This document shows, one piece after another, positions 17,576 through 25,738 of a DNA stretch of 64,000 nucleotides (position 1 is its first letter; each line of letters begins with the position of its first letter). Location: positions 124,001 through 188,000 of the forward strand of contig NZ_BAUX01000006.1 of assembly GCF_002897035.1 (NCBI RefSeq), in the 5' to 3' direction. The notes under the pieces were generated by a model. That model was not told the DNA's origin, did not search any database, and was given only the letters and a program-made list of their open reading frames with translations. A program made the translations under genes and the position numbers. Source of the stretch: Methylopila sp. Yamaguchi. GTDB taxonomy: Bacteria > Pseudomonadota > Alphaproteobacteria > Rhizobiales > Methylopilaceae.

Positions 17576-17890
17576 TCACCATTCGTCGTCCCTGTCGGCT
17601 TCCTTGCATGTGTAGCCGATGAAACAGTCCGGCTCGTCGGATGCGCGGACCCAGGCGGCTTCCGTGACCTCGGTCGGCTGGCAGAAGCGGCCGTCGCGAA
17701 CGAAGCGGTCATAGGTGCGTGGCCCCGTGCTGATGACCGCGGCGCCCGAGCGCTCGAGAAGCGCATGCAGGCGCGCGCAGGAGAGCGAGGGGGCATAAGG
17801 GCGACCTTGCGCGGCGGCAGGAACCACTACGCCGACGACCGCTAAGACGACCACGGCCCGAGCGAGCCTTTGGAGGACGCGATGAGTCAT
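17576..17890 (-). CDS. Small exported cysteine-containing protein
   Basis: A 104-residue protein with a signal peptide (hydrophobic stretch VVVLAVVGVVVPAAAQG, cleavage near residue 29) and a mature domain of about 75 residues with four cysteines (SCARL, RFCQP, DCFIG, YTCKE). The spacing suggests two disulfides. I recall similar hypothetical proteins in Hyphomicrobiales (the YDRFVRDGRFC stretch), but no function is known. It starts at the ATG at the end of a longer open frame; the extension has no signal-like character. Confidence 0.65.
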   Translation of the reverse strand: MTHRVLQRLARAVVVLAVVGVVVPAAAQGRPYAPSLSCARLHALLERSGAAVISTGPRTYDRFVRDGRFCQPTEVTEAAWVRASDEPDCFIGYTCKEADRDDEW

Positions 17891-17934
17891 TAGGCCTGAA
17901 CGTCGAAACGGCCCAGGAGTTTCATCGAGCTCCC

Positions 17935-18702
17935 TCAGCTTTTCGGCTCGTCGCGGCGCAGAAGATAAGAATCCATGATCCAGCCGTTCGCCGCGCGCGC
18001 TTCGGCGCGGCGACGGGCGATCTCCGCTGCGACAGCCTTCAGCCGGCCGGAGATCAAGATCTCGTCCGGGGTCCCGACATAGGCGCCCCAAAAGATCTCG
18101 AAGGCGTCGCTTTCAGCGAGCGCCTCGTAGGCGTCTTCAGCGTCGAGCATCACCACCACGCTGTCGACGTCCTGAGAGAGCCCCGCGGCGAGCCGGCGAC
18201 CCGTGGTGATCTCAACCGGCGAGCCGATCCGGTTCAACGTGGTCCGGTGTTTGGCGACGAGCGCCTGGATGCTGCTGATGCCGGGGATGACCTCCCACGC
18301 AATGTCATGCCGGCCGCTGTCGGCGATCGCGCCGACGATCCGGATCGTGCTGTCGTAGAGCGAGGGATCGCCCCATACGAGGAAGCCGCCGCATTCGCCC
18401 TCTGAGAGCCCGGCGATCAACTGTTCGAACACCTCCTGCTTACGGGCGTTGAGGTCCTGCACCTGTCCGGCGTAGTCGCCGTCGCGGTCACGCTCGGGAC
18501 TGACCGCCTCGATGAAACGATACGGCCGCTCGGTGAGGTGCTGGCGGCAGATCTCCTTGCGCAGCGCGATGAGCTTGTCCTTGGCCGGACCCTTGTCCAT
18601 CAGGAAGACCGCGTCGACCTGGTTCAGCGCCTTGACGGCCTGGAGGGTGAGGTGGTCGGGGTCTCCTGCGCCGATCCCGATGATCTTGATCGTCTTCGCC
18701 AC
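17935..18702 (-). CDS. cobF: Precorrin-6A synthase (deacetylating) CobF
   Basis: A 255-residue SAM-dependent methyltransferase of the aerobic cobalamin pathway, which methylates C-1 of precorrin-5 and releases acetate. The tetrapyrrole methylase fold is visible: IIGIGAGDPDHLTLQAV at the N-terminus, FLVWGDPSLYDST near residue 112 and VIPGISSIQAL near 140. Its GTG start has a GGAGGAC site. It stands alone, without other cob genes in the window. Confidence 0.92.
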   Translation of the reverse strand: MAKTIKIIGIGAGDPDHLTLQAVKALNQVDAVFLMDKGPAKDKLIALRKEICRQHLTERPYRFIEAVSPERDRDGDYAGQVQDLNARKQEVFEQLIAGLSEGECGGFLVWGDPSLYDSTIRIVGAIADSGRHDIAWEVIPGISSIQALVAKHRTTLNRIGSPVEITTGRRLAAGLSQDVDSVVVMLDAEDAYEALAESDAFEIFWGAYVGTPDEILISGRLKAVAAEIARRRAEARAANGWIMDSYLLRRDEPKS

Positions 18703-18800
18703 AGCGTCCTCCGGTCCTCGTCGACGCCGCCTCTTACCAGTCCCGGAGGCCGGGGAAAACGCGACGTGTCGCCGAGCGGACGGTCCCGGCGCCGCGGAGG

Positions 18801-19250
18801 TCAGATCTGGTAGACGAAGCTCGTCATGCCGTCGCCGCCGAGGTCGCGCATCTCGGCGAGCGTGCGATGGTCGAGCACGCCGGCGATCGCTTCGCGCACC
18901 TCCAGCATCATCATTCGCACCTCGCAGCGCCCGATGTCCTCGCAGTCCTGGCAAGGCGAAAAGGCGGAGCGGCTGGCGCAGGGCAGCGGCGCGAGCGGCC
19001 CGTCGAGCACCCGGATGATCTCGCCGACGGTGATGCCCTCGGCGTGCTGCGCGAGCATGTAGCCGCCGGACTTCCCCTTTTTGCTGCTGAGGAGGCCGGC
19101 GTTGCGCAACTCGCCGAGAATGGCGTCGAGGAACTTCTTCGGGATGCCGTTTCGGTCCGCGATTTCGGCGACGAAGGTGGAGCGGCCCGGCGGCAGGCCC
19201 GCCAAGTCCACCATCGCCTTCAGTCCATACTTGGCCTTCTTGGTTAGCAT
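18801..19250 (-). CDS. Rrf2 family transcriptional regulator
   Basis: A 149-residue winged-helix regulator of the Rrf2 family (start MLTKKAKYGLKAM, wing KKGKSGGYML). Cysteines at residues 91, 100, 103 and 109 could ligate an iron-sulfur cluster, as in IscR, NsrR or RirA, but the spacing differs from these. Relatives in alphaproteobacteria often accompany cysteine/sulfate assimilation genes, and cysD-cysNC lie 1.5 kb away, so a sulfur or Fe-S sensing role is likely but inferred. Confidence 0.88.
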   Translation of the reverse strand: MLTKKAKYGLKAMVDLAGLPPGRSTFVAEIADRNGIPKKFLDAILGELRNAGLLSSKKGKSGGYMLAQHAEGITVGEIIRVLDGPLAPLPCASRSAFSPCQDCEDIGRCEVRMMMLEVREAIAGVLDHRTLAEMRDLGGDGMTSFVYQI

Positions 19251-19294
19251 GGGAGCGCGCTCACACGGTCGGACTGGGCATGGGAAACATCGAA

Positions 19295-19327
19295 CATAAT
19301 CACTCTATGGAATAAATAGACATTATG
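19295..19327. promoter_or_regulatory. AT-rich dyad upstream of the Rrf2 gene
   Basis: An AT-rich stretch contains CTAT-N7-ATAG (19305-19319) nested in CATAAT ... ATTATG (19295-19300 and 19322-19327). It sits 45-77 bases upstream of the Rrf2 start, between divergent genes, and is a plausible promoter with an autoregulatory operator. Confidence 0.4.
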
Positions 19328-19440
19328 GGCAAGGAAGGTATGGCCTGAGCCGGACTGTCCTCAACCCAGCTCCGGCGCTGGCCTTTCCGCCGACACGCGC
19401 TAGCTCGCTCGGTCCGCCATGAGCCTGACCGGAGCCATCG

Positions 19441-20142
19441 ATGAAGCCGCACGTCACCTGCCTGATGTTGACCTCGCTCGATGGGCGCCTCGGCTCCGGG
19501 CGTTCCGGCCCGGGCGCCGAGGAGGAGATCAAGGCGCGCGGCCGGGCCTTTGAGGCGGCGCACGACGAACTCGGCGGCGACGGGTGGATCATCGGTCGCG
19601 TGACCGCTCAGGAGATGTCGAAGGCCGCGCCGCATCCGCCGGCGGAGCCCGGACGGCCCGCGCGTCCGGCGCACGTCGCCCGCCGCGACGCAGGGGCCTA
19701 CGGGATCATCCTTGATCCTTCCGGCAAGGTGCATTTTGAGAGGGGCGACATCGGCGGCGACCATGTGGTCGTGCTGCTCGGCGGCGAGGTAAGCGACGCT
19801 CATCTCGCTGAGCTCGCGGCGGACGGCGTGTCCTACCTCGTTGCGGAGGGCCCAGAGATTGATCTCGCCGCGGCGCTTGACGTCCTAGCCCGCGAGTTCG
19901 GCGTGAAGCGTCTGCTGCTGGAGGGCGGCGGCGGGGTGAACGGCGCTTTCCTGAAAGCCGGCCTCGTGGACGAGGTCGTCGTGCTGGTGTGGCCGTCGAT
20001 CAACGGCGTCACCGGCGAACGAGCGATCTTCGAGGCGGGGGAGGAGGGGCTGGCCAACGTTCTGTCGCTGGAGCTCACAAGCTTCGAGGCGCGCAGCGGC
20101 GTGGTCTGGCTGCGCTACGCCGTCGCGCCGCGGTCGTCCTGA
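19441..20142 (+). CDS. RibD C-terminal-like reductase
   Basis: A 233-residue protein of the RibD_C/dihydrofolate-reductase-like fold, which uses NADPH to reduce a pyrimidine or pterin-like substrate. Features are the N-terminal CLMLTSLDGRLGSG, GGDGWIIGRVTAQEM near residue 45, and LLLEGGGGVNGAFLKAGLVDE near 158-178. The cytidine-deaminase half of RibD is absent. The substrate is unknown; riboflavin synthesis or general reduction are both possible. It converges with the glyA-like gene, 9 bases apart. Confidence 0.8.
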   Translation: MKPHVTCLMLTSLDGRLGSGRSGPGAEEEIKARGRAFEAAHDELGGDGWIIGRVTAQEMSKAAPHPPAEPGRPARPAHVARRDAGAYGIILDPSGKVHFERGDIGGDHVVVLLGGEVSDAHLAELAADGVSYLVAEGPEIDLAAALDVLAREFGVKRLLLEGGGGVNGAFLKAGLVDEVVVLVWPSINGVTGERAIFEAGEEGLANVLSLELTSFEARSGVVWLRYAVAPRSS

Positions 20143-20151
20143 ACGCCGCCT

Positions 20152-21414
20152 TCAGCGGTAGATCGGGAAGGCGCGGCAGAGCGCGCGCACGTCGTCCCGG
20201 ATGGCGGCGAGGGCCGCCGCGTCGAAGGGAGCGCTGACGGCGGCGGCGATCCAGTCGCCGATGCGGCGGAATTCGTCGACGCCGAAGCCCCGCGTCGTTC
20301 CCGCGTTGCTCGAGAGTCGGAGGCCTGAGGGCGCCTCGGCGGGCCGAGGATCGAACGGGATCAGGTTCTTGTTCGCAGCGAGGCCCGCGCTCTCCAGCGC
20401 CTTCGCGGCGACGTCGCCGTCGACGCCCTGATTCACCAGATCGACCAAAACCATGCTGGTGTCCGTTCCGCCGCCGACGAGACGCACGCCCGCCGCGGCC
20501 AGCGTCTCGGCCAAGGCGCGGGCGTTGGCGACGGCCGCCCTGTTGTAGGCCTTGAACTCGGGGCGGAGCGCCTCCCCGAAGCAGGCGGCTTTGCCGGCGA
20601 CGACGTGGAGCATCACCGAGCCCTGAACGCCGGGGAAGATGCCGTAGTTGATGCGGTCGGACAGCGCCTCGTCGTTCCAGAGCGCCATCGCCCCGCGCGC
20701 CCCTCGCAGCGATTTGTTGGTGGTCGACGTCACGACGTGGGCATGCGGAAACGGATCGGGATAGACGCCGGCTGCGACCAGCCCCGCGAAGTGGGCCATG
20801 TCGACCATGAGCCAGGCCCCGACCTCGTCGGCGATGGTCCGAAACCCGGAGAAGTCCAGCGTCCAGGCGTAGGCGGAGCCGCCGGCGACGATGATCTTCG
20901 GCCGATGCTCGAGCGCGAGCGCGCGCACCTCGTCGAGATCGACGCGCTCGGTCTCGCGACTCACGCCGTAATGGACGATCCGGTAGTCTCGCCCAGTCAG
21001 CGTCGCGGGGTGGCCGTGGCTGATGTGGCCCCCGGCGGAGGTCTTCATCGACAGGATGACGTCGCCGATCCCGAGTAGGCCGAGAAACACGCCGTTGTTG
21101 GCGTTCGAGCCGGAATGGGCCTGGACGTTGGCGAAGCGGCAGCCGAACAGACGCTTCACCCGCTCGAGCGCAAGCGCCTCCACAGCGTCCGCGAACTCCG
21201 CCCCGCCGTAGTACCGGGCGAAGGCGAAGCCTTCGACGGTCTTGTTGGTCATGACCGAGCCCTGCGCCTCGAGCACCAGCCGGGAGACGAGGTTTTCGGA
21301 GGCGATCAGCTCGATCCCGTCCTGCTGGCGCTCGAGCTCGCCCCGCAAGGCGGCGGCGAGCTCCGGATCGGCGTCGAGCCCTTCGGTGAAGTAGCCGTCG
21401 TGGACCACGGACAT
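20152..21414 (-). CDS. glyA: Divergent serine hydroxymethyltransferase
   Basis: A 420-residue PLP enzyme of the SHMT family, normally interconverting serine/THF and glycine/methylene-THF. The PLP lysine is Lys234. Several conserved positions are altered: STTNKSLRG in place of TTTHKTLRG (His to Asn before the lysine), NKTVEGFAFARYYGG in place of NKYAEGYPGKRYYGG, and SGSNAN in place of SGSQAN. The MVDMAHFAGLVAAGVYP region and the carboxylate-binding Arg (SGLRLSS) are kept. It is probably a paralog with a changed substrate, such as an alpha-methylserine-type or other aldol substrate, but that is inferred. It lies in a cluster with a CoA-transferase and an acyl-CoA dehydrogenase. Confidence 0.8.
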   Translation of the reverse strand: MSVVHDGYFTEGLDADPELAAALRGELERQQDGIELIASENLVSRLVLEAQGSVMTNKTVEGFAFARYYGGAEFADAVEALALERVKRLFGCRFANVQAHSGSNANNGVFLGLLGIGDVILSMKTSAGGHISHGHPATLTGRDYRIVHYGVSRETERVDLDEVRALALEHRPKIIVAGGSAYAWTLDFSGFRTIADEVGAWLMVDMAHFAGLVAAGVYPDPFPHAHVVTSTTNKSLRGARGAMALWNDEALSDRINYGIFPGVQGSVMLHVVAGKAACFGEALRPEFKAYNRAAVANARALAETLAAAGVRLVGGGTDTSMVLVDLVNQGVDGDVAAKALESAGLAANKNLIPFDPRPAEAPSGLRLSSNAGTTRGFGVDEFRRIGDWIAAAVSAPFDAAALAAIRDDVRALCRAFPIYR

Positions 21415-21548
21415 GACGATCGAACCTCCGGAGCCGTCTGGTCGCGGCGACTCGTTCGCCGCGGCGATCCCGCCAAGTCATCGGGGCTTCAGAGGTCGGC
21501 GGCAACCGTCCGCGCGACGCCGCTTTGCGCCGCCCGACCTGGAGGACG

Positions 21549-22238
21549 TCATCGCCTTCGCAGGCGATGCATCCGTAAGGGCTGGCGCAGGGTCGCTCCG
21601 AGAGCCGTCGGCTCCGAGAGCGTGGCGAACAGCCGCTCGACCTCGCCGCGCGCCGCGGGCAGGGCGCTTCGGCGGGCCGGATCGACGGCTACCAGCCGCT
21701 CAATGAATTGCTCGACGTCGCGGAAGGGCTCCACGCGCTCGAACTCCTCGATCGACGCCAAGATCAATGGCTCGCCGTCGGCGCAGGCGTGATCCAGGGC
21801 GGCCTGCGCGGCGGCGCGGATCGCCGTCTCGTCCTCCAACGGGCGCATGGCCTCGAAGAACGTGCCTTCCGCTAAGGGCTCCACGATCACGATGGGAGCG
21901 TCCGGGGCGGCGACGCGGGCGATCTCGGAGAGCGCGGCGGCGAGGCTCTCGCTCGGCACGTGATGCAGGCTGTTCAGCATCACGACGCCGTCGAAGCTGG
22001 CGTCGGCGAAGGGCAGGGCCTCGGCGCCCGACTGCTCGACGCGCAGGTCAGGCCCCGCCTGGCGCGCGGCGAAGACCGCGGCGCCGTCGGGATCGACGGC
22101 GGTCATGCGTGCGCCCCGACGCGCGAGCGCCGCAGACAGCCGGCCCTGGCCGCAACCCACGTCGAGGATCGCGCGTCCCTCGAGGGGCCCGAGCGCGGCG
22201 AGGATTTCGGCCGCGGTGTCGGCCACGCGGCGCGCCAC
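21549..22238 (-). CDS. Class I SAM-dependent methyltransferase
   Basis: A 229-residue methyltransferase with motif I LDVGCGQGRLSAAL near residues 25-38, an acidic ribose contact AVDPDG at 47-52, and PFADASFDGVVMLNSLHHV near 75-93. It resembles Methyltransf_11 proteins that act on small molecules; the substrate is unknown. It starts with GTG 3 bases after the CoA-transferase stop, so it is almost certainly cotranscribed. Confidence 0.85.
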   Translation of the reverse strand: MARRVADTAAEILAALGPLEGRAILDVGCGQGRLSAALARRGARMTAVDPDGAAVFAARQAGPDLRVEQSGAEALPFADASFDGVVMLNSLHHVPSESLAAALSEIARVAAPDAPIVIVEPLAEGTFFEAMRPLEDETAIRAAAQAALDHACADGEPLILASIEEFERVEPFRDVEQFIERLVAVDPARRSALPAARGEVERLFATLSEPTALGATLRQPLRMHRLRRR

Positions 22239-22241
22239 GGG

Positions 22242-23378
22242 TCAGGCTTCAGCCGGAGCGAGCGCCGCCGCGACCTCGGCGCGGATCGCCGCGGTGTGCT
22301 CGCCGAGCTCGGGCGGGCGCGCGCAGGTGGTGTTGGCGGTGAGAGGCGAGGTCGGCAGGTCGAAGGTCTCGCCGGAGGCGAGCGTCGCCGTCATGCGGGT
22401 AAGGGCGGGGTGGGCGGCCATGTCGCGCACGTCCGACACCTTGGCCCAGGCGAGTTGGTTCGCCTCAAGCCGCGCGATCATCTCGGCTCGCGTCGAAGGA
22501 CCGAAGGTCTCCTGGATGATGGCCGCGAGCGCGTCGCGGTTCTCCACCCTGAGAGGATTGTCTGCGAAGCGCGGATCGGCCACGAGGTCGGGCCGGCCCA
22601 GCGCGCCTTCGCAGAATCGGACCCATTCCGCCGGGCTCTGCACCACGATGACGACGCCCCCGTCCACGCAGTCGGCGACGTGGTAGGGGAAGATCGACGC
22701 GTGGCTGAGCCCGGTGCGGGGGGTGATCCGGCCCTGGTGCTCGTAGTGCAGGAACGGCACCGCCATCCACTCGGCCATGGAGTCGAACATCGCGATTTCG
22801 ATCGCCTTGCCGCGGCCGGTGCGCTCGCGCTCGTAGAGCGCCTGGAGGACGGCGGCGTGGGCGTTCATACCGGTGCCGATGTCCGCGATCGAGACGCCGA
22901 CCTTCACCGCCTCTTCCGGCGTTCCGGTGACGCTGCAGATGCCGCTTTCGGCCTGCACCAGCATGTCGTACGCGCGCAGGCCTCGGGCAGGGGTCGACTG
23001 CCGGTAACCCACGATGTCGAGCGCGATCAGGCGGGGATGGCGCGCGACGAGATCCTTGGCGCCGAGACCGAGCCGCACGCTGGCGCCCGGCGCGAGATTC
23101 TGCACGAACACGTCGGCCTTCGCGACCAGCGCATGGGCGAGCGCCAGATCCGCCTCGGACTTAAGGTCCAGGGCCGCGCTCTCCTTGCCTCGGTTCAACC
23201 AGGCGAAATAGGCGCTGATCCCCTTCACGCTGCGGTCGTAATGCCGCGCGGTGTCGCCTTCGATCCGCTCGAGCTTGATCACCCGCGCGCCGGCGTCGGC
23301 GAGCCGCATCGTGCATGTCGGAGCGGCGACCGCCTGCTCAAGGCTGACGACGAGGAGGCCTTCGAGCGGACCGGTCAT
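22242..23378 (-). CDS. CaiB/BaiF family CoA-transferase
   Basis: A 378-residue type III CoA-transferase. It shows the family start LEGLLVVSLEQAVAAPTCTMRLADAGARVIKLE, the NRGKESAALDLKSE motif, and an Asp in FQ/VQNLAPGASVRLGLG-type context (here DVFVQNLAPG). Family members move CoA between carboxylic acids such as succinate, mesaconate, itaconate, oxalate or formate; the specificity is not readable. Its start is 11 bases after the acyl-CoA dehydrogenase stop, on the same strand. Confidence 0.9.
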   Translation of the reverse strand: MTGPLEGLLVVSLEQAVAAPTCTMRLADAGARVIKLERIEGDTARHYDRSVKGISAYFAWLNRGKESAALDLKSEADLALAHALVAKADVFVQNLAPGASVRLGLGAKDLVARHPRLIALDIVGYRQSTPARGLRAYDMLVQAESGICSVTGTPEEAVKVGVSIADIGTGMNAHAAVLQALYERERTGRGKAIEIAMFDSMAEWMAVPFLHYEHQGRITPRTGLSHASIFPYHVADCVDGGVVIVVQSPAEWVRFCEGALGRPDLVADPRFADNPLRVENRDALAAIIQETFGPSTRAEMIARLEANQLAWAKVSDVRDMAAHPALTRMTATLASGETFDLPTSPLTANTTCARPPELGEHTAAIRAEVAAALAPAEA

Positions 23379-23388
23379 CGGGAATCCT

Positions 23389-24552
23389 TCAGTACGAGCG
23401 GGGCAGGCCGAGGACGTGCTCGGCGATGTAAGACAGCACGAGGTTCGTCGAGATAGGCGCCACTTGGTAGAGGCGCGTCTCCCGGAACTTGCGTTCCACG
23501 TCGTACTCCTCCGCGAAGGCGAAGCCGCCATGGGTCTGGATGCAGGCGTTCGCGGCTTCCCAGGAGGCGTCGGCGGCCAGCATCTTCGCCATGTTGGCCT
23601 CGGGCCCGCAATCGAGGCCGGCTTCGAACTTTTCGGCGGCCTCGCGGACCATCAGCTCCGCCGCACGCATGGCGGCGTAAGCCTTGGCGATGGGGAACTG
23701 GACGCCCTGGTTCTGGCCGATCGGCCGGCCGAAGACGCTGCGCTCGCTGGCGTAGGCCGTCGCTTTCCGGATGAACCATTTAGCGTCGCCGATGCACTCG
23801 GCGGCGATCAGGATGCGTTCGGCGTTCATGCCGGAAAGGATGTAGCGGAAGCCCTTGCCCTCCTCGCCGACGAGGTTCTCGGCCGGCACGCGGACGTCGT
23901 CGAAGAACACCTCGGTGGTCGCGTGGTTCATCATCGTCCGGATCGGCCGGATGGTCATGCCGGCCTGCTTCGCCTCCGCCATGTCCAACACGAACACGGA
24001 CAGGCCGTCCGTGCGCTTGGCCGCCTGCTCCTTCGGCGTGGTGCGGGCGAGCAGGAGCATCAGGTCGGAGTGTTCGGCGCGGCTGGTCCAGATCTTCTGG
24101 CCGTTCACGACGTAGTGGTCGCCGTCGAGGCGGGCGAAGGTCTTGATCGAGGAGGTGTCGGTGCCGCTGGTCGGCTCGGTCACGCCGAACGCCTGCAGGC
24201 GAAGCGCGCCGGAGGCGATGCCGGGCAGGTACTTGGCTTTCTGCGCGTCGCTCCCGTGCCGGAGCAGCGCGCCCATGATGTACATCTGGGCGTGGCAGGC
24301 CGCGCCGTTGCAGCCCTGCAGCTGGATTTCCTCGAGCACCGCCGCCGCGGCGGAGAGCGGCAGCCCGACGCCGCCATACTCCTCCGGAATGAGCACGGAG
24401 AGATAACCGGCCTCGGTCAGCGCCTCGACGAAGGCGGAGGGGTAGGCCATCTCGCGATCGAGCCCGCGCCAGTACTCGCCCGGAAACTGCGCGCAGAGCT
24501 TGGCGACGCTCTCGCGGATCTCCGCATAGGTCTCGCGCGCGGCTGTCGTCAT
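23389..24552 (-). CDS. Acyl-CoA dehydrogenase
   Basis: A 387-residue FAD acyl-CoA dehydrogenase. Visible are FGVTEPTSGTDTSSI (FAD site, near residue 120), WTSRAEHSDLMLLLAR, the central SVFGRPIGQNQGVQFPIA region, and C-terminal IQTHGGFAFAEEYDVERKFRETRLYQVAPIS. The catalytic-Glu region reads EEYDVERKFRE, near the usual carboxylate position for short-chain members. It acts in the cytosol, passing electrons to ETF. It is first of the ACAD-CaiB-methyltransferase set on this strand, 102 bases after the LysR gene. Confidence 0.92.
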   Translation of the reverse strand: MTTAARETYAEIRESVAKLCAQFPGEYWRGLDREMAYPSAFVEALTEAGYLSVLIPEEYGGVGLPLSAAAAVLEEIQLQGCNGAACHAQMYIMGALLRHGSDAQKAKYLPGIASGALRLQAFGVTEPTSGTDTSSIKTFARLDGDHYVVNGQKIWTSRAEHSDLMLLLARTTPKEQAAKRTDGLSVFVLDMAEAKQAGMTIRPIRTMMNHATTEVFFDDVRVPAENLVGEEGKGFRYILSGMNAERILIAAECIGDAKWFIRKATAYASERSVFGRPIGQNQGVQFPIAKAYAAMRAAELMVREAAEKFEAGLDCGPEANMAKMLAADASWEAANACIQTHGGFAFAEEYDVERKFRETRLYQVAPISTNLVLSYIAEHVLGLPRSY

Positions 24553-24654
24553 GGCGTCTCGTGCTCCCTGATGAGGGGAAGCGTTAGCGGCGCCCAGCCA
24601 TGCCCACAAATAGCAATCGTGGCTTTGAGGTATCGCGTTCTGATCTAGCTCGCG

Positions 24655-25593
24655 TCACCCTCGGTCGGGCGCGAGCTTGTGGCCAAGCCAGACGCCCCGC
24701 CCGACGAGGTCCGCCGCGATCTCCATGAAGGCGTCGCCGACGAAGCGAGCGGCGGGGCTCACCGGTCGATCCGCTGGAAACGCCAGAACCACCCGGCGGG
24801 TGGGAGCGGGATCAACAAGAGGAGCGGCGGAAAGCTCTCCGCGCTCGACCTGCGCGTAGATCGGCGCGAGCGGCAGGATCGTGGGCCCGAAGCCGCCGCG
24901 CACCAGCGCGATCATGCCGCCAAACGAGTCCGCCTCGACGCTGGCCGTGAGCGCGATCCCGGCCTTGCGCGCGCAGTCCTCGACGATGGCGCGCAGGCCG
25001 TGACGTGGGCTCGGCAGCACCAGGTCGCGCCCCGCGAGGCTTGCGAAGGCGACCGCCTCGCTACGATCGAGCCCTTCCTCGCCTGCGCCGACCAGAAGCA
25101 GGCTTTCCGTCATCACCGGGCGAATGCGCAGCGAGCGCATGGGCTGCGGGTCATAGGAAATGCCGATGTCGACCTCGCCGCGCTGCAGCCAATCCAGCAC
25201 ATGGCCGGAGAAGGCGGATGCGAAGCGGATGGCGAGCTGGGGATGCTCGCGCTTGACCCGGGCGGCGACCGGCACGGTCGCGATCTCGGCGACGGTCGAG
25301 GTCATGCCGATCGTGACGGCGCCGCGATAGGACGAGCCGCCCCCCGAGGTCGTGGCCCGAATGGCGTCGAGTTCAGCCATGATGCGGGTCGCGTGGGCCA
25401 GCACGTCGCGCCCCACGTCGGTGATCTGCATGCCGCGGCCGTGGCGCTCGAACAGCGGCTGGCCGATCTCCTGCTCCAGCATCCGGATCTGCCGGCTGAG
25501 CGCGGGCTGCGCGATGCGCAGCCGATCCGCCGCCTTGCTCAGGCTGCCAAGCTCGGCCACGTGGATCAGTGTTTTGAGCTGGTGGACGTCCAT
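24655..25593 (-). CDS. LysR family transcriptional regulator
   Basis: A 312-residue LysR regulator: N-terminal helix-turn-helix (LGSLSKAADRLRIAQPALSRQIRMLEQEIGQPLFERHGRGM, described here by its SKAAD and ALSRQI core) and a periplasmic-binding-like effector domain. It is divergent from the TctC gene and upstream of the acyl-CoA dehydrogenase genes, so it likely controls both; the effector is probably a carboxylic acid or its CoA ester (inference). Confidence 0.93.
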   Translation of the reverse strand: MDVHQLKTLIHVAELGSLSKAADRLRIAQPALSRQIRMLEQEIGQPLFERHGRGMQITDVGRDVLAHATRIMAELDAIRATTSGGGSSYRGAVTIGMTSTVAEIATVPVAARVKREHPQLAIRFASAFSGHVLDWLQRGEVDIGISYDPQPMRSLRIRPVMTESLLLVGAGEEGLDRSEAVAFASLAGRDLVLPSPRHGLRAIVEDCARKAGIALTASVEADSFGGMIALVRGGFGPTILPLAPIYAQVERGELSAAPLVDPAPTRRVVLAFPADRPVSPAARFVGDAFMEIAADLVGRGVWLGHKLAPDRG

Positions 25594-25630
25594 GTCCCGG
25601 ACCTATCGCCGAATGCTAAAGCTGAGTTCG

Positions 25631-25647
25631 CGATATAACATTTCTCG
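25631..25647. promoter_or_regulatory. Candidate LysR-type box
   Basis: CGA-N11-TCG in an AT-rich context (ATATAACATTTC) within the divergent LysR-TctC gap. The spacing matches LysR-type inverted repeats; this is a weak, single-site suggestion. Confidence 0.3.
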
Positions 25648-25738
25648 ATGGTCGCGCCCTCCGCTACCTCTTGGGATCGAGGCGCCGCTCGACCGGCGCC
25701 CGTGACAGGTCCGAAACAGGGCCGATGGGAGGATGGGA

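Noticed and set aside
17390..17845. A 151-codon plus-strand frame
   Set aside because: It overlaps the antisense of the exported four-cysteine protein and changes character halfway; no motif.
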